DNA of 6,464 bases from Anaerolineae bacterium (GCA_028277515.1 JANQGC010000024.1:1-6464); one strand, 5' to 3'. Shown: positions 1 to 5,276, numbered from the stretch's first letter. A program made the numbers and translations. The notes: a model not told the origin generated them from the letters alone.

Positions 1-464
1 TTTCTACAAACTTCGGCAGCGCCCGTCTCTTGCTGGCCTACCTTTACCATTGTTGGGGTCAGCCCGAGGCGGCCTTGAAAGCGTTAGCCCCCGTCCTGAC
101 TCACCATCAGCAGCGCGAGACACCGGGCCTTTTGCTGATGGCAGGCCAGGCGCTCATCCCCCTGTTTCAACTCGCAGTCACCCACAATATCCACGCCCAA
201 TTTGCGAGCCAGCTCGTGACGATGCTGGCCCAACAGCAATCCCCAAAATCGCTCTTTGTGCCTGAAACCGGTGCAACCTTGACCCCCCGCGAGGTAGAGG
301 TGTTAAGATTGCTAGCAACTGGGGCCAGTAATCGGGCTATCGCCACAGAACTGGTCGTTTCTGTTCCCACCGTCAAGACACATGTCTCTCGCATTTTGGG
401 CAAACTAAACGTGCAATCGCGAGCACGTGCTGCCGCTACCGCCCGTGATCTACACCTTGTTTAG
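1..464 (+). CDS. MalT-type LuxR-family transcriptional regulator, C-terminal part (5' truncated by window edge)
   Basis: The reading frame is open from base 3 to the TAG at 462-464, giving 153 visible residues; a TTG at base 30 is internal, not the start. The last 60 residues (bases 279-461) are a LuxR/GerE helix-turn-helix: [15 protein letters not shown], then [12 protein letters not shown], then the recognition helix region [17 protein letters not shown]. The preceding part is helical and fits the last TPR-like repeats of the MalT/LAL arrangement (AAA-type ATPase, TPR, HTH). Such proteins are usually about 900 residues, so most of the gene lies outside the window and the ATPase domain cannot be confirmed. 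In the family, an inducer and ATP drive oligomerisation and binding to repeated DNA boxes. The downstream gap contains MalT-box-like repeats, so the cupin unit is a plausible target. The HTH call is firm; the MalT-type architecture is inferred. Confidence 0.88.
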   Translation, partial: STNFGSARLLLAYLYHCWGQPEAALKALAPVLTHHQQRETPGLLLMAGQALIPLFQLAVTHNIHAQFASQLVTMLAQQQSPKSLFVPETGATLTPREVEVLRLLATGASNRAIATELVVSVPTVKTHVSRILGKLNVQSRARAAATARDLHLV

Positions 465-530
465 GCCACTGATGAGAAACCCTGGTTGAGCGTTCGGAAG
501 CTCGAAATAGGCTGGAGTCTCCCTCAAACC

Positions 531-553
531 ATCATCCCCGAGATATCATCCCC
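531..553. promoter_or_regulatory. Direct repeat ATCATCCCC x2, MalT-box-like
   Basis: ATCATCCCC occurs exactly at 531-539 and 545-553, a period of 14 bases. The complement is GGGGATGAT, which matches eight of the first nine positions of the E. coli MalT box GGGGA(T/G)GAGG and contains its GGATGA core. The pair sits roughly 65-85 bases upstream of the predicted transcription start, an activator-like location, next to a regulator with a MalT-type C-terminus. Binding is inferred. Confidence 0.4.
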
Positions 554-562
554 ACTCAACTA

Positions 563-591
563 CGATGTCATCCTTTCGATGGACGACATCG
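563..591. promoter_or_regulatory. Inverted repeat overlapping the -35 region (operator candidate)
   Basis: CGATGTCATCC (563-573) and GGACGACATCG (581-591) are complementary at 10 of 11 positions around a 7-base spacer, TTTCGAT. The left arm contains a third TCATCC, the same core as the direct repeat at 531-553, and the right arm overlaps the proposed -35 hexamer. No T-tract follows, so an operator is more likely than a terminator for the upstream regulator gene. Confidence 0.45.
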
Positions 592-611
592 TTCGCTAAT
601 GGGCCTATACT
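583..611 (+). promoter_or_regulatory. Predicted sigma70-type promoter for the cupin/isomerase-like unit
   Basis: ACGACA (583-588; 4 of 6 matches to TTGACA) is followed after exactly 17 bases by TATACT (606-611; 5 of 6 matches to TATAAT). Transcription would start near 618, leaving a 5' leader of about 60 bases before the cupin start. The weak -35 box is what an activator-dependent promoter would show. Confidence 0.5.
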
Positions 612-680
612 GAAACTATCAAATTAAAGATACAGATTGGTGTTTGAAGCGTCAATCGCAAGTCAATGATGAGAATAGCC

Positions 681-1205
681 ATGGCCCACGCAGGGAAAGT
701 AATATCAAATCCAGAGATGGCTGGGACAGTCAAGTTTATCAAGACGGCAGCTGATACGGGTGGCGAGTTTTTAGAGATGGAAGCAACCTATAACAAAGCT
801 GCTGCTTCGGTGTCCGAGCATTACCATCCTTATCAAGATGAGCGTATTGAGGTACTAGCCGGCATGGTTTCCGTCCACATCAAGGGTCAAGAGCGCACCT
901 ACGTGGCCGGGGAATGCTTCGACTTTCCCCGCAATGTACCACATACTTTCCTTGGCGCCGCGGGTAGTGAAGAAGCACGAATCATTTGGCAAATACGTCC
1001 GGCACTCGATAGTGAGACCTTTATTGAGACTGTTTACGGACTGGCCGCGGATGGCAAAATGAAAGATACGGGTATCCCATACTTATTCCAGATGGCCGTC
1101 ATCGCCCGAGCGTTTAATGATGAGTTACACACGACGAAACCACCTCGTGTTGTGCAGAAAATCGTATTTAGTACGACAATTTTATCATTATTATACTATA
1201 TATAA
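681..1205 (+). CDS. Single-domain cupin protein
   Basis: Numbered from the ATG at 681 (174 residues), cupin motif 1 is seen as EHYHPYQDERIEVLAG, with H47, H49 and E54 as metal ligands. Motif 2 is GECFDFPRNVPHTF, with H88 as the fourth ligand. The fold should be a metal-binding beta barrel; the substrate is unknown. The start at 681 is preferred because MAHAG followed by an 'I-x-NP' segment is my recollection of how this family begins; in-frame ATGs at 666 and 669 are alternatives, and none has a convincing Shine-Dalgarno. The last 15 or so residues (SLLYYI end) are encoded by very AT-rich DNA but still resemble the hydrophobic tail of relatives, so I see no frameshift. The isomerase-like gene follows after 11 bases. 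Specific enzymatic function cannot be assigned. Confidence 0.85.
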   Translation: MAHAGKVISNPEMAGTVKFIKTAADTGGEFLEMEATYNKAAASVSEHYHPYQDERIEVLAGMVSVHIKGQERTYVAGECFDFPRNVPHTFLGAAGSEEARIIWQIRPALDSETFIETVYGLAADGKMKDTGIPYLFQMAVIARAFNDELHTTKPPRVVQKIVFSTTILSLLYYI

Positions 1206-1210
1206 GGAGA
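1204..1210 (+). promoter_or_regulatory. Shine-Dalgarno overlapping the cupin stop codon
   Basis: AAGGAGA lies 6 bases before the ATG at 1217 and shares its first two bases with the TAA stop of the cupin gene (1203-1205). This favours translational coupling of the two genes. Confidence 0.75.
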
Positions 1211-1216
1211 AATATA

Positions 1217-1486
1217 ATGCGTTTTATGTTAAAGATCACATGGAAGCAACCACCTACTAAGGAAATAATGGCACTTATGCCGGCCGAACAGAGGAGAGGG
1301 ATAGAGCTGGCCGAACAAGGTATAGCGGAAGCCGCTTATCAAGCTGCTGACCAATCAAATTGGGCAGCTTGGGCAGTTTGGAATTGTGAATCTCAGGATG
1401 CCCTTTATGAAGTGGTTAAGACATTACCTATGCATGAATTCTTTAACTATGATGTCACGGTGTTAGCTGAACCTTATGTACCATAA
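1217..1486 (+). CDS. Muconolactone delta-isomerase-like small protein
   Basis: This is an 89-residue protein, the usual length for the muconolactone isomerase family (about 90-97). The N-terminus MRFMLKITWKQPP forms the expected first strand. A charged helix follows (about residues 22-45), then a WAVWNCESQDALYEVVKTLP segment matching the 'sIFdVeSndELhdlLssLP' block, then FFNYDVTVLAEP matching the closing 'fmdieVtpLa' strand. Classical members isomerise muconolactone in the beta-ketoadipate pathway as ring-shaped oligomers. No other catechol or protocatechuate genes are visible here, so that reaction is not supported by context; a small ferredoxin-like-fold dimer acting with the cupin on an unknown metabolite is equally possible. 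The start is fixed by a strong Shine-Dalgarno at 1204-1210. Confidence 0.75.
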   Translation: MRFMLKITWKQPPTKEIMALMPAEQRRGIELAEQGIAEAAYQAADQSNWAAWAVWNCESQDALYEVVKTLPMHEFFNYDVTVLAEPYVP

Positions 1487-1700
1487 TACGGTGACACATT
1501 CCAGATGAAGATCATTAGGACATCCCGGTAATAGCGTTTTATATTGACCACCAGAGCCACGCTGGTGGTCGATGGAGTTTCGTGAGAGGTGTTCAACCAG
1601 TGAATTTGATCGTTTACAATGCGCCAACCAGACAATTGGTAACGCAAACTGAGCCCACAAACAACTGTTGTCGGTGCTCTGTAGCAGTCCATCTCTTATT
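1487..1700 (-). pseudogene. IS6-family-like transposase remnant (frameshifted fragment)
   Basis: Reading the minus strand from about 1700 down to 1487 and switching frame, a series of short blocks recalls an IS6-family transposase N-terminus. They are VCGLSLRYQLS (compare 'WLYLRYxLSYRD'), then LVEHLSRNSIDH or SHET (compare 'ERGLSIDHTT' or 'ISHETV'), then PNDLHLECVTV (compare 'PGDxWHLDEVFVTI', which carries the first catalytic Asp, here apparently replaced). No single frame is open across it, and only about 70 codons remain of a protein normally near 230. The fragment starts directly behind the stop codon of the isomerase-like gene. The assignment comes from remembered family patterns and the blocks are short, so it is moderately uncertain. 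Confidence 0.4.
1546..1570. repeat. Hairpin with 9-bp perfect stem
   Basis: GACCACCAG (1546-1554) pairs with CTGGTGGTC (1562-1570) around the loop AGCCACG. Four more outer pairs, two of them G-U, extend it to 1542-1574. It lies 60 bases after the isomerase-like gene, so it could limit readthrough or protect the 3' end. No T-tract follows, so it is not a standard intrinsic terminator. It overlaps the IS6-like remnant and may be incidental. Confidence 0.45.
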
Positions 1701-1872
1701 GAATAAGTAGATTACTGGATTGTCGTTGAGTATGAATAGCTGCGATGAATAATGATGTAGTGCGGCCGGAAGACCACAATCAGGATAAGGTTCTTGTGGA
1801 TGCTATTAACCTATACTGTGCCGATAATATGACATAACGTTCCCTCTCCCGCCGCGAGAGAATTGGCTAGAT

Positions 1873-2172
1873 GTGCCGATTGAGGCTGGCGGGAAGATTA
1901 TCGGTTTGTATGTCAAAGGGATGAGCTACCCGAGATATCGAAGATCCTTTGCACGAAATGCACGGTGTCAAGCTATCAGTGCAATCCATACGCACCATCA
2001 CCAACAAACATATAGTCTCTGGTCGAAGAATAGCGAAGCCGGTCGTTTGATGATATCTACCCTTTCATCTTCCTTAATGCCTTATATATCAAGCTGCGGC
2101 GCGAAGGAACAATCGAAAAAACAGCTGTCTATGTCGTCCTGGGCGTGGAGCTACATGACCTGGAATTCCTCA
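1873..2172 (+). pseudogene. IS256/mutator-family transposase remnant with two frameshifts
   Basis: Three consecutive frames join into a recognisable IS256 transposase segment. The first frame gives GGKIIGLYVKGMS (1885-1926). After an apparent extra T at 1927, the next frame gives TRDIEDPLHEMHGVKLSVQS and then IRTITNKHI. A second shift near 2045 leads to DDIYPFIFLNALYIKLRREG and then TIEKTAVYVVLGVELHDLEFL, ending about 2172. Intact relatives read 'K-IIGLYAKGMSTRDIED' and 'VYPFIFLDAIHxKVRE-G-I--KAVYVVLGV'. The catalytic Asp of the 'FLDA' block is Asn here. The region between the helix-turn-helix part and the catalytic block is shortened, and the C-terminal two thirds of the roughly 400-residue protein is absent. 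The fragment is non-functional. The single open frame of 136 codons at 1873-2283 crosses the shifts and is not a real protein. Confidence 0.75.
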
Positions 2173-2281
2173 CCAGGAAAATTAAGATCGATGAAGCGCT
2201 TGAGGTTGTTGTCGACAATGATGCCGCGCACCCTTTTGCAAGACGGGTTGACAAAACGTAACGGATCGTTTAAGATTCTGT

Positions 2282-2306
2282 AAGATTGTCGACAGTCGGC
2301 AATCTT
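2282..2306. repeat. Strong hairpin, 11-bp stem with 3-base loop
   Basis: AAGATTGTCGA (2282-2292) pairs with TCGGCAATCTT (2296-2306) with one G-U pair and loop CAG. Only a short CTT follows, so a canonical U-tract is missing. It lies just beyond the IS256-like remnant. It could be an old terminator or an insulating stem before the peptide-cluster leader. Confidence 0.5.
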
Positions 2307-2351
2307 CTTGATTCGAGAGGTAAACAATCCACTTCAAGCACGAGGGTCGTT

Positions 2352-2367
2352 TCGTGGTGCCCCACGA
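2352..2367. repeat. Small hairpin, 6-bp stem
   Basis: TCGTGG (2352-2357) pairs with CCACGA (2362-2367) around the loop TGCC. It sits just upstream of the strong Shine-Dalgarno at 2375-2384. Its significance is unknown. Confidence 0.3.
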
Positions 2368-2374
2368 TTGACTG

Positions 2375-2435
2375 AAGGAGGTGAATATCGGTGCGATCAC
2401 GCTACAGAGTTCTATTGGTTAATGCTTCAAGTTGA
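2375..2435 (+). other. Perfect Shine-Dalgarno plus 14-codon reading frame (leader peptide or truncated gene start)
   Basis: AAGGAGGTGA (2375-2384) is a full 10-base complement to the 16S 3' end and lies 6 bases before a GTG at 2391. The reading frame then encodes MRSRYRVLLVNASS and stops at TGA 2433-2435. That stop lies inside the 5' arm of the hairpin at 2431-2454. Two readings are possible. It may be a leader peptide whose translation affects the hairpin upstream of the binding-protein gene. Alternatively it may be the start of a lost gene: 'KVLLVNAS' recalls the first strand of NAD(P)H:FMN reductase-like flavoproteins. Neither is proven. Confidence 0.3.
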
Positions 2436-2454
2436 CGTTCCGTTTTTCGTCAAC
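2431..2454. repeat. Hairpin with 7-bp stem in the leader of the binding-protein gene
   Basis: GTTGACG (2431-2437) is perfectly complementary to CGTCAAC (2448-2454), with the 10-base loop TTCCGTTTTT. It lies about 90 bases before the binding-protein start. The T-run is in the loop rather than after the stem, so it is not a standard terminator; it could equally be a protein-binding dyad. Confidence 0.4.
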
Positions 2455-2515
2455 ACGATCTATTACCTTGTCCTTCTGGGCAAAATTCTTAACCCCATAT
2501 TGTAACGAGAGCAAA

Positions 2516-2534
2516 CTCATTTGTTCACAATGAG
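2516..2534. promoter_or_regulatory. Dyad abutting the binding-protein Shine-Dalgarno (possible GntR operator or translational hairpin)
   Basis: CTCATT (2516-2521) pairs with AATGAG (2529-2534), and the nested TTGTTCACAA (2521-2530) has the GT-Nx-AC form typical of GntR-family half-sites. The dyad ends exactly where the AGGAGA Shine-Dalgarno (2535-2540) begins. A repressor bound here, or an RNA hairpin, would affect the binding-protein gene. The GntR/FCD regulator at 5357 is the obvious candidate, but the match is short. Confidence 0.25.
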
Positions 2535-2546
2535 AGGAGAAGCAAA

Positions 2547-4304
2547 ATGAATTTCAGACATATTCTTATACTGCTAATTACATTGATATTTGCTTTGGCG
2601 TTGGTTGCCTGCCAGCCGGCTGCATCTGACCCGGAGACGCCGGTTGAAGAACCGGCCGAAGAGCCTGCCGAGGAACCGGCCGAAGAACCGGCTGAGGAGG
2701 CTGCAGAAGAACCGGCCGAAGAACCGGCTGAGGAGCCTGCAGAAGAACCGGCTGAGGAGCCTGCCGAAGAACCGGCTGAAGAAGCAGATTCCGGCGAAAT
2801 ATCCGAATTTGTTTTCGCCCATTCCGGCCCTATTCGCACCATGGATGCGCCTGTTACCTGGTACGGTTCGACTCATTGGCTAACCAATACCCTCTATGAC
2901 TGCCTCATCTGGCGCAATCCGGAAAATTCCGGTTATGTAGGGCAGGCGGCCGAAAGTTGGGAAGCGCTTGACGATGTGACCTGGCGCTTCCACCTACGCG
3001 AAGGTCTTACTTTCCAAAACGGCGAGCCTCTGGATGCTGAGGCTGTGGCCTGGAATCTCGAACGCGTCATGACGCGTGAAGATTTCCTTGTCTATCCGCA
3101 GTGGCAGTTTATTTCCGAAGTAAATGTGATTGATGATACTACAATCGACATCATTACCGATGGCCCGAAATCGTCGTTCGAGTTTGATGTAAGTTATAAT
3201 GGTTGCCAGCTGCTACCACCAGACTATATGGAAGAAGTGGGCGAAGAAGAGTTTGCTCGCAACCCGGTTGGCTCTGGTCCGTATATACTCACCGAGTTCA
3301 CCGAGAGCGATCGCTATGTCTTTGACGCATGGGACGATTACTGGGACGGGCGGCCAGAAGTGGATCGCATTATATACCAGGTTATACCCGAAGTTGGTAG
3401 CCAGATTGCTGCCCTGCTTGCCGGTCAAGTCGATTTTGTTGCTAACATACCAGTCCCCGAACTGGAGAATGTCAGCAGCGCTGAAGGCCTGACCGTGATG
3501 AACGCACCTGGCGGACGGCAGCACCTCTTTGAGGTCCGCTCCAACAGCACCGCTGGCAGTATGCAGGAAACCTATGATGGCTACGTGGTAACGACCGAGG
3601 ACAAAAGAATTCGCCAGGCTATCAGCCGAGCCCTCGATCGCGAACTTCTCGCCGAGGTACAGGGTTCTGCGCGTCCCCTACTGTTGCGCACCGACGAATT
3701 TTTCCCCGAACACACTGGTCAATATGCAGGTGAAGAAGCGGCTATAAACTACTACGATCCGGAACTTGCCAAGCAGTTGATTATTGATGCGGGCTACGAT
3801 CCGGACGGAGGCAACAAACCGCTAATCCACCTTGACGCCATGACCTTCCAGCTTGGTAACGAGAAAGAAGTGGCTGAAGTTGCTGCGGCGATGCTTGAGG
3901 AAGTCGGATTCGAGGTGGAATTGAACATTCTGGAGACGGCCGCCTACTCGGAACAGATCTTAGGGCCTGGAAACAATCGTGAAGCGATCCTCGAGGTAAT
4001 CGGAAGTAATCCATATCTCATCCCTGTTTTCTACCATTGCGACTGGGCCGATAATGAAGATGATATCTGCAATGTTGTCGAAGGTGAGTGGCAAGAGACC
4101 AGCGAAGCGATCATCAGTACGATCGACTTTGACGAACGTATGGCCTTGTGGGAAAAGTTCTGGGACTTCTATGTTGACGAAGCTCTTGAAGTGACACTTT
4201 ACCACACGGACCGCAGCGTGGCCATCAACGATGAGTTCGAATGGGAACCGCGCAATGACGGCTGGTTCACTTTCCGTGACCTTAAACTTACTGATGGAGG
4301 TTAG
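2547..4304 (+). CDS. Peptide ABC transporter substrate-binding lipoprotein, family 5 (DppE/OppA-like)
   Basis: This 585-residue protein should bind peptides outside the membrane and deliver them to an ABC permease. Residues 1-22 are a lipoprotein signal: MNFRH, a long hydrophobic core, and the lipobox LVAC with C22 as the lipidated Cys. Residues 34-79 are a Glu-Glu-Pro-Ala repeat linker. The SBP_bac_5 core follows: AESWE...DVTWRFHLREGLTFQNGEP (135-161), NPVGSGPY from 239, DDYWDGRPEVDRI, and KRIRQAISRALDRELLA. The late 'GWGADYPDP'-type block of classic DppA/OppA is replaced by a stretch with C498 and C508 (YHCDW...DDIC), so ligand range may differ. AGGAGA lies 6 bases before the ATG. No permease or ATPase gene follows; the next gene is an M55 D-aminopeptidase, as in B. 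subtilis dpp, where binding protein and D-aminopeptidase share an operon. Oligopeptides or D-peptides are the likely ligand. Confidence 0.9.
   Translation: MNFRHILILLITLIFALALVACQPAASDPETPVEEPAEEPAEEPAEEPAEEAAEEPAEEPAEEPAEEPAEEPAEEPAEEADSGEISEFVFAHSGPIRTMDAPVTWYGSTHWLTNTLYDCLIWRNPENSGYVGQAAESWEALDDVTWRFHLREGLTFQNGEPLDAEAVAWNLERVMTREDFLVYPQWQFISEVNVIDDTTIDIITDGPKSSFEFDVSYNGCQLLPPDYMEEVGEEEFARNPVGSGPYILTEFTESDRYVFDAWDDYWDGRPEVDRIIYQVIPEVGSQIAALLAGQVDFVANIPVPELENVSSAEGLTVMNAPGGRQHLFEVRSNSTAGSMQETYDGYVVTTEDKRIRQAISRALDRELLAEVQGSARPLLLRTDEFFPEHTGQYAGEEAAINYYDPELAKQLIIDAGYDPDGGNKPLIHLDAMTFQLGNEKEVAEVAAAMLEEVGFEVELNILETAAYSEQILGPGNNREAILEVIGSNPYLIPVFYHCDWADNEDDICNVVEGEWQETSEAIISTIDFDERMALWEKFWDFYVDEALEVTLYHTDRSVAINDEFEWEPRNDGWFTFRDLKLTDGG
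2646..2783 (+). repeat. Degenerate 12-bp tandem repeat encoding a Glu-Glu-Pro-Ala linker
   Basis: About 11.5 units of GARGARCCNGCN encode (EEPA)n from E34 to E79, with one Pro to Ala change at residue 52. Synonymous positions vary (GAA/GAG, CCG/CCT, GCC/GCT/GCA), so the array is selected at protein level rather than freshly expanded by slippage, although it remains prone to length variation. The result is a stiff, strongly acidic tether of about 46 residues between the lipid anchor and the binding domain. Confidence 0.9.
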
Positions 4305-4321
4305 TTACTAATAAATGTACC

Positions 4322-4362
4322 CGCCTGTATCGCCCGGCAACGTAATATGGGCGATGCAGGCG
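4322..4362 (+). promoter_or_regulatory. Intercistronic stem-loop between binding-protein and peptidase genes
   Basis: CGCCTGTATCGCCC (4322-4335) pairs along all 14 positions (one G-U) with GGGCGATGCAGGCG (4349-4362), leaving a 13-base loop, GGCAACGTAATAT. It starts 17 bases after the TAG of the binding-protein gene and ends 44 bases before the peptidase ATG. Only CATTTGAATG follows, with no clear U-tract, so it is better read as a 3'-end stabiliser or partial terminator. Such elements commonly keep binding protein in excess over downstream gene products. Confidence 0.75.
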
Positions 4363-4406
4363 CATTTGAATGATTTATCAACCGAGGGGTGAGCAGGAGT
4401 CAAAAA

Positions 4407-5276
4407 ATGGATGTTTACATCGTCGTCGATATGGAGGGCCTCTCCGGGATTACGGATGGGCACATGATCCGCACCGGTCACTCGGAGTGGGCAGCTAGAG
4501 GACGCTGGCAAGCAACTTACGAAGTTAATGCGGCGATTGATGGCGCGCTTGCCGCCGGCGCCAAACGAATTTGGGTCAAAGATGGTCATGATTCCGGAGA
4601 AAATTTGCTGCGCGAGGAACTGCGCAAAGAGGCTGAACTGATCTCCGGTTCATCTGCTTCCGGCATTGGTGGCCTGCTACCCGGTATAAACAGTTCTTGG
4701 GGCTGCCTGTTTCAATTGGGCTTTCATGCACGCATGGGTACGTCGGAAGCACATTTCGACCATACTATCAGCACGGCTACGGTCAGTGAAGTTCGTCTAA
4801 ATGGCGTTCCTGTCGGTGAGTTGGGCATCTATGGAGGTTACGCCGGATTGTACGGCGTGCCGACGGTGCTCGTCACGGGCGACGTTGCTGCTACGATTGA
4901 GGCGGCCGATTTATTCGGCGATATCGAAACAGTGGCAGTCAAGCAGGGTATCGGCCGTTTTTCAACTCGCACCTTGTCCCCGGAAGAAACGCGCCCGCGC
5001 ATCCGCGAGGCCGCCGAAACGGCCGTCTCCCTGGCCATCGAACCGTGGCAGTTATCTTCGCCGCTTACGGTGGAGATGGATTTCTTGCGTTCGGCCGAGG
5101 CCGATATGGCGCAGCTTGTACCTGGTTCAGAACGTAGCAGCGCGCGTACAGTCACCTACACGCACGACGATCCTGAAATGTCTTTCCAGGCGCTGCAGGC
5201 GATGGTCAATCTCGGCGGAATCGCCGCCAGCCGCTGGGCCCGCAATTTGTATACTACCGGGGCGCCAACGGTCTAG
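4407..5276 (+). CDS. dppA: M55 family zinc D-aminopeptidase (DppA-like)
   Basis: The 289-residue enzyme should remove N-terminal residues from short D-amino-acid-containing peptides in the cytoplasm, as B. subtilis DppA does; length fits the family. The zinc ligands known for DppA are all present: D8 and E10 in VVDMEGLSG, H61 in KDGHDSGEN, H107 in LGFHARMG, and E138 in VGELGIYGG. H119 (FDHT) matches the additional active-site His. The ATG at 4407 is chosen because AGGAG (4395-4399) precedes it by 7 bases and because it places D8/E10 exactly as in DppA; an upstream in-frame GTG at 4389 would put the Shine-Dalgarno inside the gene. It lies downstream of the peptide-binding lipoprotein gene, separated by a strong hairpin. 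Family assignment is firm; D-stereospecificity is inferred from the family, whose members can have other peptide preferences. Confidence 0.92.
   Translation: MDVYIVVDMEGLSGITDGHMIRTGHSEWAARGRWQATYEVNAAIDGALAAGAKRIWVKDGHDSGENLLREELRKEAELISGSSASGIGGLLPGINSSWGCLFQLGFHARMGTSEAHFDHTISTATVSEVRLNGVPVGELGIYGGYAGLYGVPTVLVTGDVAATIEAADLFGDIETVAVKQGIGRFSTRTLSPEETRPRIREAAETAVSLAIEPWQLSSPLTVEMDFLRSAEADMAQLVPGSERSSARTVTYTHDDPEMSFQALQAMVNLGGIAASRWARNLYTTGAPTV

Larger units (their letters stand above)
1487..2546. other. Intergenic region of decayed insertion sequences, no intact gene
   Basis: This stretch of about 1.06 kb has no reading frame that I accept as an intact gene. It holds an IS6-like transposase fragment on the minus strand (1487-1700), an IS256-like fragment on the plus strand (1873-2172), hairpins at 1546-1570, 2282-2306, 2352-2367 and 2431-2454, and a 14-codon reading frame behind a perfect Shine-Dalgarno (2375-2435). 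I see no clear IS termini or target-site duplications. Bases 1700-1872 show nothing recognisable except possibly more of the IS256 N-terminus. Confidence 0.7.

Noticed and set aside
1546..1570. Intrinsic terminator for the cupin/isomerase-like unit
   Set aside because: The stem is good, but GATGGAGTTT follows instead of a U-tract and the stem lies inside the IS6-like remnant. It is kept only as a hairpin.
1873..2283. 136-codon open frame as a hypothetical protein
   Set aside because: Only its first part matches a family, and the IS256 similarity jumps to other frames at 1927 and near 2045. The frame is open by chance across a pseudogene.
2468..2504. Sigma70 promoter directly upstream of the binding-protein gene (TTGTCC and TATTGT)
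   Set aside because: The spacing is far from 17 bases and the matches are poor. TTGACG at 2432 likewise has no -10 box at the right distance.
2308..2505. 65-codon frame with a hydrophobic C-terminus, possible small membrane protein
   Set aside because: It starts at a TTG without a ribosome site and ignores the strong Shine-Dalgarno at 2375, which serves another frame. I recognise no family.
2646..2783. CRISPR or VNTR array
   Set aside because: The units are 12 bases, contiguous, in frame and without spacers. It is a coding tandem repeat.
2525..2842. Minus-strand Ser-Ala-Gly-Ser repeat protein
   Set aside because: It is the antisense reading of the Glu-Glu-Pro-Ala linker of the lipoprotein gene, which has clear family motifs and a ribosome site.
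4389..4406. GTG at 4389 as start of the D-aminopeptidase
   Set aside because: It would put the AGGAG ribosome site inside the gene. The ATG at 4407 has correct spacing and places D8 and E10 as in DppA.
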